The notes under the pieces are model-generated. The model did no database searches. It saw only the letters and a list, made by a program, of their open reading frames with translations, and was not told the DNA's origin. The position numbers and the translations under genes were made by a program. This document shows positions 40,563-47,927 of a stretch of 64,000 bases of DNA, piece by piece; within the stretch, counting starts at the first letter, position 1, and every line of letters begins with the position of its first letter. This DNA comes from Bog-756 sp963813525 (GTDB lineage Bacteria > Actinomycetota > Acidimicrobiia > Acidimicrobiales > RAAP-2), in the NCBI GenBank assembly GCA_963813525.1, contig CAWEZI010000005.1, forward strand, positions 2,294,001-2,358,000, written 5' to 3'.

Positions 40563-41905
40563 CACCCGTTGGCCGGTACCCACGAACCGTGAAATCCGAA
40601 AGGCACCCGGGCGGGCAGGTGGACGGTGGCCACCGGCGGCCCGCTGAAAGACGTGGCGTCCAGGACGACCACATCGCTGGCGTCACGTTCGGCGTCGTAG
40701 ACCACAGTGAGGATCCAGCCCTCGTCCTCCCCCCGACCGTCGGCCGCCCGCACGAACACCGGTTCGCCCACCGAGCGATGGGGGCCCGGGTCGAACCGGG
40801 TCGACTGGTCGCGGGTCAGGTCGTACTTGATCAGGGCGGTCATGTCCGGATGGTTCAGGTCATCAGCCATCTGGGCGCAGTACCCGTAGCGGTGGGGGCG
40901 GCCGGCCACGGCGTCGTCGATGCGCGGGAACTCGACGGGGAGGTCGTCCAGGCGCTGCTCGCTGACCTTGTCGGCTAGCGGGTCGACGCGCCAGCGGGCC
41001 AGCGCCGGCCGGCCCGTGGCCAGGGGCTCGCCCGGTTCGGTGTCGAAAGCCCGGTCGTAACGGACCACATCCATCACCACCTGGTCGCCGTCGTCATAGG
41101 CGTTGAGCACGTGGAAGACGTAGACCGGGTCGACGGGGATCCAGTGGACGTCGGCTGCCGGGCCGTGCCGGGCCATGACGCCGACCCGGGCACCCGCTTC
41201 GGGCATCCACCGGAAGGGAAGGGAGCGACCGGCGGCAGCCAGGGCCAGATCGAACACGATGGGCAGGTCGAGGAACACCACCCGGGAGGCGGTCACCCCG
41301 AAGTCGTGCATCATGACGGCACGCGGTATGTCCACGGCCCGGGTCTGGACGAGGGCGCCGTCGGCGTCGGCGACGTGATACCGGAGGAACGGCGGACCGA
41401 AGACGTCGTATCCGAAGAAAACCAGCTCTCCGCTCTCGGGATCGCGTTTGGGATGGGCGGTCATGGGTGAGGCCAGTCCGCTGTCGAAGTCGTAGATGCG
41501 GGCGCGGTCGAGGCCGGCCGACAGAGCGTGGGGGAATCCTGTCTCGCACAGGGCAAGGGTGGTGCCCGCATGTCTGATGACGTGGGTGTTGGCCGGTCCG
41601 TCGATCGGCTCGCTCGGGCCCGGGGGCGGTGGCGTTTCCAGGGTGCCGGCCAGTTTGCGGGTCCTGACCCAGCGATTTCGGTACCCGGTGGCCGTGCCGT
41701 CGGCCAGCGAGATGGCATGGACCATCCCGTCGCCGCTGAACCAGTGGTAATCGGATTCGGCCTGCACGGCGGCCGGATTGGGACCGTTGCGGAGAAGGCG
41801 CCCGTCCAGATCGGGGGGAAGAACCCCGGTCACCGGGAGCGGGTGATCGTCGCTCCGCTCGACGTGCACCGGCGCAAAGTTTCCCTGGAGATATGGATTG
41901 GGCAT
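40562..41905 (-). CDS. Carotenoid cleavage oxygenase family protein
   Basis: A 447-residue seven-bladed-propeller nonheme iron oxygenase (RPE65/carotenoid oxygenase family). The four iron-binding His are in TAHPKRDPESGEL, MMHDFGVT, VFHVLNAYDDGD and GFHGSWVP at the C-terminus. LLRNGPNPA and WFSGDGMVHA near the N-terminus are also characteristic. Members cleave carotenoids, apocarotenals or stilbenes; the substrate is not predictable. There is no signal peptide. The gene stands alone, divergent from tyrS, with no carotenoid synthesis genes nearby. Confidence 0.93.
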   Translation of the reverse strand: MPNPYLQGNFAPVHVERSDDHPLPVTGVLPPDLDGRLLRNGPNPAAVQAESDYHWFSGDGMVHAISLADGTATGYRNRWVRTRKLAGTLETPPPPGPSEPIDGPANTHVIRHAGTTLALCETGFPHALSAGLDRARIYDFDSGLASPMTAHPKRDPESGELVFFGYDVFGPPFLRYHVADADGALVQTRAVDIPRAVMMHDFGVTASRVVFLDLPIVFDLALAAAGRSLPFRWMPEAGARVGVMARHGPAADVHWIPVDPVYVFHVLNAYDDGDQVVMDVVRYDRAFDTEPGEPLATGRPALARWRVDPLADKVSEQRLDDLPVEFPRIDDAVAGRPHRYGYCAQMADDLNHPDMTALIKYDLTRDQSTRFDPGPHRSVGEPVFVRAADGRGEDEGWILTVVYDAERDASDVVVLDATSFSGPPVATVHLPARVPFGFHGSWVPANG

Positions 41906-42008
41906 GGTGTACCTGCGGCCGGGGGAACGGAGCGAACCGGTGCCGATGTGACCCGATCGTAGTGGTCGATGTACGGCCCGGTCGGCGGTGACGTGGCAGG
42001 CTGAGACG

Positions 42009-43295
42009 GTGGCTCCGCTCGTCGACGACCTCCGTTTCCGCGGCCTGGTTCATCAGATGACCGATCCCGGGCTCGAGGGGCGGTTGAACGGCGACACCCT
42101 GACCGTCTACAGCGGATTCGATCCGACCGCCGACAGCCTCCATGTCGGCCACCTCCTCCAGATGTGCACTCTGCGTCGCCTGCAACAGGCGGGTCACCGG
42201 CCCATCGCCGTGGCCGGGGGCGGGACCGGCATGATCGGCGACCCGGGCGGGAAGTCAGAGGAGCGCGCCCTGCTCTCGCCCGAGCAGCTGGCGGCCAACC
42301 TGGCCGGCATCCGCGCCCAGCTCGGACGGTTCATGGACTTCGACGGGAGCGGCGGGCACGGGGGGGCGCTGCTGGTCAACAACGCCGACTGGCTGAGCGG
42401 CCTGTCCCTCCTCGACTTCCTCCGGGACACAGGGAAGCACTTCACCGTCAATCAGATGGTGGCCAAGGACTCGGTCAAGTCGCGGTTGGCCCGTGCTGAC
42501 CAGGGCATCTCCTACACCGAGTTCAGCTACATGCTGCTGCAGGCCTTCGACTTCCTCCACTTGTACGACGCCTTCGACTGTCGCCTGCAGATCGGGGGCA
42601 GCGACCAGTGGGGGAACATCACCATGGGGATCGAGCTGATCCGCAAGGTGCGCCAGGGTGAGGCGTGGGGATTGACCACCCCCCTGGTGCTGAAAGCGGA
42701 CGGGACCAAGTTCGGGAAGACCGAATCGGGCACCGTCTGGTTGGATGCCGACCGGACCAGCCCTTACCAGCTCTATCAGTTCTTTCTCAACACCGAAGAC
42801 GCCGTGGTCGGTACCTACCTGCGCTACTTCACCTTCCTCCCCCACGAGGCGATCAGCCAGCTCGACCAGGCCACAGCCACCCGGCCGGAGGGGCGTGCCG
42901 CCCAACGGGCGTTGGCCCGTGAGGTCTGCACCCTGGTGCACGGGGAAGGTGAGACCAGGCGGGTCGAGCAGGTGGCGGCCGCCCTGTTCGGTGGCGAGAT
43001 CGGTGACCTCGACGAGAAGGACCTTCTCGAGGTCTTCGCCGAGGCCCCCTCGACCGTCATGGGGAAGAGCCGGCTCGACGGTAGCGACCTGACGGTGGTG
43101 GACCTGCTGGCCGAGACGGGGTTGGTCCGGTCCAAGAGCCACGCCCGCACCACGGTGGAACAGGGCGGTGCCTACGTCAACAACCGGCGCCAGACCGACG
43201 GCGACCGGAGCGTCGGGACCGGCGACCTGGTGGCCGGCCGCTACGTCGTGCTGCGCCGCGGCAAGCGCCAGTACCACCTGGTCCGCTTCGAGTAG
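42009..43295 (+). CDS. tyrS: Tyrosyl-tRNA synthetase
   Basis: A class I aminoacyl-tRNA synthetase charging tRNA-Tyr. About 428 residues: N-terminal catalytic domain with LTVYSGFDPTADSLHVGHLL (the HVGH form of the HIGH motif), GGGTGMIGDPGGKSEER, YTEFSYMLLQAFDF, GGSDQWGNI and KFGKTESG (KMSKS equivalent), then a linker and a C-terminal S4 RNA-binding domain (TGLVRSKSHARTTVEQGGAYVNN). The family N-terminus begins around LVDDLRFRGL, so I favour GTG 42009; an in-frame GTG at 41988 is possible. No tRNA or T-box is visible upstream. Confidence 0.96.
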   Translation: MAPLVDDLRFRGLVHQMTDPGLEGRLNGDTLTVYSGFDPTADSLHVGHLLQMCTLRRLQQAGHRPIAVAGGGTGMIGDPGGKSEERALLSPEQLAANLAGIRAQLGRFMDFDGSGGHGGALLVNNADWLSGLSLLDFLRDTGKHFTVNQMVAKDSVKSRLARADQGISYTEFSYMLLQAFDFLHLYDAFDCRLQIGGSDQWGNITMGIELIRKVRQGEAWGLTTPLVLKADGTKFGKTESGTVWLDADRTSPYQLYQFFLNTEDAVVGTYLRYFTFLPHEAISQLDQATATRPEGRAAQRALAREVCTLVHGEGETRRVEQVAAALFGGEIGDLDEKDLLEVFAEAPSTVMGKSRLDGSDLTVVDLLAETGLVRSKSHARTTVEQGGAYVNNRRQTDGDRSVGTGDLVAGRYVVLRRGKRQYHLVRFE

Positions 43296-43311
43296 GGCCG
43301 GGCCACCGCCG

Positions 43312-43317
43312 TACACT
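43312..43317 (+). promoter_or_regulatory. -10 element, leaderless DUF3151 gene
   Basis: TACACT lies 8 bases before the ATG at 43326, with no SD and only 30 bp after the tyrS stop. Confidence 0.4.
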
Positions 43318-43325
43318 GAGCGGCG

Positions 43326-43814
43326 ATGAGCGATCCGCCAGCACACGACCAACCCGCCCCGGTGTCCGAGGTCCGCCCGGTGCGCCTGACCACCGGCCTG
43401 CCCGACACGGTCCTGCCCGAGGAGCCGGCGCCCCTGGTGTCGGCCCTCGACGCTGCTCTGGCCCAACCGGGGGAGCGTCGGCGCCACGCCGTGGCCGACG
43501 TGGTCCGCTCGGCCCCCCGCTCCTCGACCGCGTGGGCGGCACTGGGCTCGCTGGCCCGGGACGACGTGGAGGCCTACGCCTGCTTCCGGGTGGGCTACCA
43601 CCGCGGTCTCGATGCTCTGCGGGCGGCCGGCTGGAAGGGGTCGGGCCTGGTGCGCTGGGCCCATCCGTCCAACCGGGGCTTCCTCCGGTGCCTCGACGGT
43701 CTGCGCTCGGCGTCGGGAGCGATCGGCGAGCACGACGAGGAGGAGCGGTGCGCGCAGTTCCTTCGTCAGCTCGACCCGTCGTGGCGGCCCGACTGGACGG
43801 GCATCCCGGCCTAG
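43326..43814 (+). CDS. DUF3151 domain protein
   Basis: This 162-residue protein matches the actinobacterial DUF3151 family by SAPRSSTAWAALGSLA, DDVEAYACFRVGYHRGLDALRAAGWKG, HPSNRGFLRCLDGL and a terminal EEERCAQFLRQLDP. The pattern of paired helices resembles a TPR-like fold. Its function is unknown. The stop overlaps the GTG of the lipoprotein gene by one base, so the two are coupled. Confidence 0.9.
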   Translation: MSDPPAHDQPAPVSEVRPVRLTTGLPDTVLPEEPAPLVSALDAALAQPGERRRHAVADVVRSAPRSSTAWAALGSLARDDVEAYACFRVGYHRGLDALRAAGWKGSGLVRWAHPSNRGFLRCLDGLRSASGAIGEHDEEERCAQFLRQLDPSWRPDWTGIPA

Positions 43815-44335
43815 TGGGCGCCCGGCGCCACCGCCCGGCAGTGGTCACCGCCGCCGTCTTGTTGGTGGGCAGCCTCACCCTGTGCGGGTGCACCCTGGCA
43901 CAGGGCGGGCCACCGGCCACCCAGGTCACCAACTGGATGTCCACGTCGGCCGACGGTGCCGCCATCGGCCAGGTCGAGGTGGACAGCCAGAACATCGACC
44001 TGGCCCTGTCCCACCACGATCCTCCCTCCGAGATCAAGACGGTCTGTGCCCTCCTCACCACCGACGCCCAGACGGCCATCGGCAATCTCCCCTCACCCGA
44101 CACCACCCTGACCGACGACCTCAACACGGCCTACGAAGACGCCGCTGCAGCCGGCACCGACTGTTACAACGGAGCCTCCGGGGGAGCATTGCTGCGGCGT
44201 TCGGCCGCCGACCGCAATAAGATTGTGCCCCTTCTGACCGTGGCCCTCGACCGGGTGGCCACCATCACCGGGCACACCCCGTCCACCTCGACCACCATGG
44301 CCAGCGACGCCGGTGACGACCCCTTTGGGAACTGA
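43814..44335 (+). CDS. Putative lipoprotein
   Basis: A 173-residue exported protein: short basic N-terminus, hydrophobic stretch VVTAAVLLVGSLTL, then a lipobox-like LCGC giving a predicted lipidated Cys near residue 25. The mature part is helical and Asp/Thr/Ala-rich with a short Cys-containing loop (GTDCYNGASGG). I do not recognise the domain. GTG 43814 overlaps the DUF3151 stop and the flavin reductase gene starts 2 bp after its end, so it is probably part of a three-gene unit. Confidence 0.8.
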   Translation: MGARRHRPAVVTAAVLLVGSLTLCGCTLAQGGPPATQVTNWMSTSADGAAIGQVEVDSQNIDLALSHHDPPSEIKTVCALLTTDAQTAIGNLPSPDTTLTDDLNTAYEDAAAAGTDCYNGASGGALLRRSAADRNKIVPLLTVALDRVATITGHTPSTSTTMASDAGDDPFGN

Positions 44336-44337
44336 GG

Positions 44338-44928
44338 GTGCCTCTCCCCGCCGGCGCCATCGGACCCATCCCGCCCGGTCGCCAACCGGAGGAGTACGAC
44401 AGGCTCCGGCGCCGGGTTCTCTGGTCGTTGCCCACCGGCCTGTTCGTGGTCGGAAGCCGAGCCGGCGGGGAGCGGAACCTGATGACCTGCAATTGGGTGA
44501 TGCAGGTGGCCACCGTGCCCAAGTTGGTGGCGGTGGCCGTCGAGAGCGATTCGGTGACCCGCCGGCTCATCCAGTCGGGTGGGGGCTTCGCGGTGAGCGT
44601 CCTGCCTCGCTCCGAGCGAGCCGTGGTGAGGCGTTTCGTCAAGCCGACCGAGTCGGTGACCACCGACGCCGAAGGGGTCGCTCTCACCATGCAGGGCCAG
44701 CCGGTGCGCGAAGTGGCCGGCGGTCTGCCCCGGTTGGCCTCGGCCCGATCGTGGCTGGTCTGCGAGGTACGCCACCTCCTCGACTGGGCCGGTGACGGTC
44801 CCGAAGGTCAATCCAGTCACGTGTTGGCGGTCGGTGAGGTGGTGGACGCCGGCGAGGCCGAGGGGGATCCGGGTCCGGGGGACGGGGTTCTCCGTATGGA
44901 GGACACCCGTATGAGCTACGGGGGCTGA
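44338..44928 (+). CDS. Flavin reductase domain (FMN-binding) protein
   Basis: A 196-residue protein of the flavin-reductase/HpaC-like split-barrel family: WSLPTGLFVVGSRAGGERNLMTCNWVMQVATVPKLVAVAVE corresponds to the FMN-binding beta barrel, with later FAVSVLPRSERAVVRRF. Such proteins reduce FMN or use bound flavin to act on small molecules. No partner monooxygenase is adjacent. GTG 44338 starts 2 bp after the lipoprotein stop. Confidence 0.88.
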   Translation: MPLPAGAIGPIPPGRQPEEYDRLRRRVLWSLPTGLFVVGSRAGGERNLMTCNWVMQVATVPKLVAVAVESDSVTRRLIQSGGGFAVSVLPRSERAVVRRFVKPTESVTTDAEGVALTMQGQPVREVAGGLPRLASARSWLVCEVRHLLDWAGDGPEGQSSHVLAVGEVVDAGEAEGDPGPGDGVLRMEDTRMSYGG

Positions 44929-44935
44929 CGGCGGG

Positions 44936-45169
44936 TCAGCTGACCTCTGTCCCGGGGGGTCGGAGGTCGATAGTCAGGGTCAGGATGCCCTGCTCGAGCG
45001 AAGGGACGGCATCACCGAGCATGGCAAAGTCCATGTAGTCGGCCTGGGCCTGTTGTTTGAAGCGTTGGCGGTCGGGTCCCTCGACGGGTGGTAGCCCACG
45101 AGATCGCACCGCCGCCGCCCGGGCCCGGAACCTCTCCACCATGGCCTGGGGATCGAATTGATCGGGCAT
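44936..45169 (-). CDS. Small conserved-looking protein (77 aa)
   Basis: I do not recognise this product. It has a charged helical N-terminus (AMVERFRARAAAVRSRGLPPVEGPDRQRFKQQAQADY shows a helix, a Pro break and a second helix) and a C-terminal strand LTLTIDLRPPG. The ATG at 45169 is 6 bases after TACCAT on the - strand, matching the leaderless pattern seen elsewhere, which supports it being a real gene. It is convergent with the flavin reductase gene, with 7 bp between. Confidence 0.65.
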   Translation of the reverse strand: MPDQFDPQAMVERFRARAAAVRSRGLPPVEGPDRQRFKQQAQADYMDFAMLGDAVPSLEQGILTLTIDLRPPGTEVS

Positions 45170-45175
45170 GGCCCG

Positions 45176-45181
45176 ATGGTA
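45176..45181 (-). promoter_or_regulatory. -10 element, leaderless 77-aa gene
   Basis: TACCAT on the - strand, then 6 bases, then the ATG at 45169. No SD. Confidence 0.4.
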
Positions 45182-45308
45182 CCGGGGTCGGCGGCGGCGC
45201 CACCAAAGGGAAGCTCCGCACTACACTGGACCCCGTTGGTGATCGGTCAACCCGGCGAGTCAGAGACCGAGTGACATGCCACCCCTGGTGGGGCAAGGAG
45301 TTGTTTCC

Positions 45309-45518
45309 GTGAAGAAGGGACGCCATCGGCGCTTCGAGGAAGCGCGCAGTCTGAAGAGGTCCGTGGCGACGGCCAACGGTCGCTGTCCCGAATGCGGAGC
45401 GGAGCCGGATGACACCCACGCGTCGTGGTGCCTGGCCGCCGAGGACGACTACGACGAGATCCTGGGAAACGCCCCGAAGGACTCGTCGTTCGCTGAAGAC
45501 GATCCGCTGGCCGAGTAG
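45309..45518 (+). CDS. Small putative zinc-ribbon protein (69 aa)
   Basis: This small protein has a basic N-terminus (VKKGRHRRFEEARSLKR) followed by CPECG and, 11 residues later, a THASWC segment, giving a possible C-x2-C...H-x3-C zinc site. The C-terminus is acidic. Such small basic zinc-binding proteins often contact RNA or DNA, but no family is identified. GTG 45309 has AAGGAG at 45295-45300 with ideal spacing, which sets the start; the frame is open back to 45276 but without an SD. A TACACT hexamer near 45222 could be its promoter. Confidence 0.75.
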   Translation: MKKGRHRRFEEARSLKRSVATANGRCPECGAEPDDTHASWCLAAEDDYDEILGNAPKDSSFAEDDPLAE

Positions 45519-45575
45519 TCGGGGCCCGACCGGGTTCGGCCACGCCGCGCCAAACGGCGTCGGCCCCGGCACCGG

Positions 45576-46328
45576 TCAGCGCCGCAGAGCCGGATGGGGG
45601 AGAAGGGTGACCCTCGCACGCGGCGCCATCCGCTCGTCGAGGTAGTTCTTGAGCAACTTGTAGACCTTCTTGCCCGCCATGGTCTCGAGCTCGGTGCGCA
45701 TGCTCAGGTAGACGGGTTCATGGCCCACGAATGCCTCGGGATCCTCGGTGCACCACCAGTGGAAATCATCGCCACCCTCACCCCAGTGCCGCCGGTCCCA
45801 CTGTCGGACGACGGAGGTGACCCTTCCGTCGGCGGCCGTCTCGTCCTCGCGACGGAGCGGGAGCTGCCAGCACACCTCGGGCTTGAACTCGACGTGGCTG
45901 CGCCCCTCGGCTTCGGCCGCCTTGTGGAGGGCACAACCGGCACCGGCCGGAAAGCCGGGCCGATTGAGGAAGATGCAGGCGCCGTCGACCATCCGGGTGC
46001 CGAGGTCGCCGTCGGGCAGCTTCTTGACGACCCCCTTGCGGCCCTGTTTGTGGAACTGCCAGATGTCGGGCGAGAGCGTCGCTGCCACCCGCTCCACGTT
46101 GCGAGCGTCCTTCTTGCCCGTGAAGTGCGCCCCGTACGAACAGCAGCCCTGCACCAACTCGGGAGCCGGCCCGGTCAGGACCCCTTGGCAGCCCTGACCG
46201 AAGATGCAGGTCCAGGGGCTAACCAGAAAGGTGATGTCGAATTGCCAGGTGCGTTCCTCGTCGGGGTCGTCGAAGCTGACCCACTCGTGAGCGTCACGGG
46301 GCGGCGCGTGCTTCCGGTTGGCTGACAC
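45576..46328 (-). CDS. Cys-rich hypothetical protein (250 aa)
   Basis: The protein carries eight or more cysteines in a pattern resembling metal- or Fe-S-binding YkgJ/DUF3109-like proteins: WTCIFGQGCQG, PELVQGCCSYGAHF, DGACIFLNRPGF, GAGCALHKAA, EVCWQLPL and WWCTEDP. There is no signal peptide or membrane helix. A metal centre is likely; the activity is unknown. GTG 46328 is divergent from the NfuA-like gene with only 18 bp between the two starts, hinting at shared control with Fe-S assembly. Confidence 0.75.
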   Translation of the reverse strand: MSANRKHAPPRDAHEWVSFDDPDEERTWQFDITFLVSPWTCIFGQGCQGVLTGPAPELVQGCCSYGAHFTGKKDARNVERVAATLSPDIWQFHKQGRKGVVKKLPDGDLGTRMVDGACIFLNRPGFPAGAGCALHKAAEAEGRSHVEFKPEVCWQLPLRREDETAADGRVTSVVRQWDRRHWGEGGDDFHWWCTEDPEAFVGHEPVYLSMRTELETMAGKKVYKLLKNYLDERMAPRARVTLLPHPALRR

Positions 46329-46333
46329 GCCCT

Positions 46334-46339
46334 TATGAT
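46334..46339 (+). promoter_or_regulatory. -10 element, leaderless NfuA-like gene
   Basis: TATGAT, near-perfect -10, is followed after 7 bases by the ATG at 46347. Two other ATGs (46335, 46338) lie within the hexamer itself and so are unlikely starts. Confidence 0.5.
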
Positions 46340-46346
46340 GACAGGC

Positions 46347-47003
46347 ATGAGCGAAGACCGTGAGGACATCCGACCGGTGCTGACCGTAACGCCGGAAGCG
46401 CGCGCCACCGTGCTGGAGGTGTTGGCCAACGAAGCCGAGTCCGACACTCTGGCCCTGTGGCTGGAGATCAGCGGCGTGGCCGACGGCGCCTATGCCTACG
46501 ACATGTACTTCCAAGCGTTGGGTGACGCCAGCGGTGGCGACGTGGTGCACGACGACGACCAGCTCCCGGTGGTCATCCCTCAGGAGAGCATCGACAGGCT
46601 CCAGGGCGCGACCCTCGACTTCGTCACCGATGCCGACGGCGAGGGCGGGTTGGTCATCGTCAACCCCAACACGCCGCCGGCACCCAGGCTGAGCGCCACC
46701 GCACCGGGCGGGTCGGTTGACCTTTCCGATCCGCTGGCGCAGCGGGTCGTCTCGGTGCTGGACGAGCAAGTCAACCCCAGCATCGCCGCCCATGGCGGAC
46801 GGGCTGATCTGGTGGCGGTGGAAAACGCCTCGGTCTACCTCCGACTGAGCGGTGGATGTCAGGGTTGCGGGATGGCCAAGGCCACCTTGACCCAAGGGAT
46901 CGAGGTCATCCTGCGCGAGGCCATCCCCGAAATTGCCGACATCGTGGACGTGACTGACCACGCCGACGGCACCAACCCCTACTACGAGCCCGCCCTCAGC
47001 TGA
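46347..47003 (+). CDS. NfuA-like Fe-S cluster carrier
   Basis: The 218-residue product has the NfuA architecture: a degenerate A-type (HesB-like) domain without cysteines (about 1-100, starting VTPEARATVLEVLANE) and a C-terminal NifU domain with the cluster-binding GGCQGCGMAKATLTQGIE motif. Nfu proteins accept Fe-S clusters from the assembly scaffold and deliver them to apo-targets in the cytoplasm. The start at 46347 fits the leaderless promoter. It is divergent from the Cys-rich gene, a potential client or partner. Confidence 0.9.
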   Translation: MSEDREDIRPVLTVTPEARATVLEVLANEAESDTLALWLEISGVADGAYAYDMYFQALGDASGGDVVHDDDQLPVVIPQESIDRLQGATLDFVTDADGEGGLVIVNPNTPPAPRLSATAPGGSVDLSDPLAQRVVSVLDEQVNPSIAAHGGRADLVAVENASVYLRLSGGCQGCGMAKATLTQGIEVILREAIPEIADIVDVTDHADGTNPYYEPALS

Positions 47004-47084
47004 CCTTCGTGAGGGAGTGACGGCGTCTGCCTGCTGACGCCCGGTTCCTTTCCCTGCATGCCCGATCGGGCCATGTGGGTCCGG

Positions 47085-47090
47085 TACGTT
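47085..47090 (+). promoter_or_regulatory. -10 element, leaderless prepilin peptidase gene
   Basis: TACGTT is followed after 7 bases by GTG 47098, with no SD. The in-frame TTG at 47089 overlaps the hexamer. Confidence 0.4.
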
Positions 47091-47097
47091 GCGTGAG

Positions 47098-47913
47098 GTG
47101 AATGCCCTGTTGATCACCGGAACGTCGCTGGCCGGTGTGATCATCGGTGGGGCCCTCGACCCGGTCGGACAGCGCTTCGCCGACCTCAGCCGGGCCGAGG
47201 ACGAGCGCCGTCGGGCCCAGGCGGAGCAGACCGATGACCGGGGTCCGGCTGACCTAGCGGTTGACGGGGCGCTTGACCTACCGGCCGTCGGCCCGGACAA
47301 TGTGCGCAACCTCCTGCCGGCTGGCCACGCCCCGAGCCGCACCGTAGGCGCTGCTCTGGTCACCGGTGTCCTCTTCGGTGCGGCCGCCTCCCATTTCGGG
47401 CGCGACGTGATCGTGGCCCCGTTCTGTGTCTTCTTCGCCATGCTGGTAGCGGTCTCGTTCACCGATCTCTCGCACCGTCTGGTCCCGCGTCGCCTCCTCT
47501 ACGGCATGATGGCTCTGGTGGTCCCGCTGCTGGTGGTGACCTCGGCCGTGGACCACCGCTGGCACAGCCTCACCGGTTCGGTCATCGCCGGTGTCATCGC
47601 TTTCGCCGCCTTCTTCGCCGTGTGGTGGTTCGTCCCCCAGGGCATGGGCTTCGGCGACGTCCGCCTGGCCGGGGCCATCGGTGTCACCGTTGGGTACCTG
47701 AGCCTGCTGCATGCCTACGTGGCCTTCTTCGCCGGCTTCCTGATCGGCACGGTCTTCGGGTTGGTGATGGCGACCGTATGGTCGTCGGGGCGCAAGACCC
47801 GGATCCCCTTCGGCCCGTCTCTCGCCGTGGGCGCGGTGATCGGCATCCTCTGGGGAGGACCGGTGGCGCACTCCGTGTTCCATACCGGCTCCGGAGTCAT
47901 TGCCGGCTCCTGA
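47098..47913 (+). CDS. A24 family prepilin peptidase-like protein
   Basis: An integral membrane aspartyl protease of the type IV prepilin peptidase family, about 271 residues. There are about seven hydrophobic segments, a hydrophilic insertion of ~60 residues after the first, and the two active-site Asp regions FTDLSHRLVPRRLL and GMGFGDVRLAG (the GxGD motif). The N-terminal methyltransferase Cys loop of bifunctional PilD enzymes is not seen. No pilin or pilus genes are adjacent, so substrates are encoded elsewhere. It lies 14 bp ahead of aroC, and its 3' end contains the aroC -10 candidate. Confidence 0.88.
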   Translation: MNALLITGTSLAGVIIGGALDPVGQRFADLSRAEDERRRAQAEQTDDRGPADLAVDGALDLPAVGPDNVRNLLPAGHAPSRTVGAALVTGVLFGAAASHFGRDVIVAPFCVFFAMLVAVSFTDLSHRLVPRRLLYGMMALVVPLLVVTSAVDHRWHSLTGSVIAGVIAFAAFFAVWWFVPQGMGFGDVRLAGAIGVTVGYLSLLHAYVAFFAGFLIGTVFGLVMATVWSSGRKTRIPFGPSLAVGAVIGILWGGPVAHSVFHTGSGVIAGS

Positions 47914-47914
47914 G

Positions 47915-47920
47915 TAGATT
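47915..47920 (+). promoter_or_regulatory. -10 element, leaderless aroC
   Basis: TAGATT starts 2 bases after the prepilin peptidase stop and lies 7 bases ahead of the aroC ATG, with no SD. Confidence 0.45.
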
Positions 47921-47927
47921 TGCGGTG

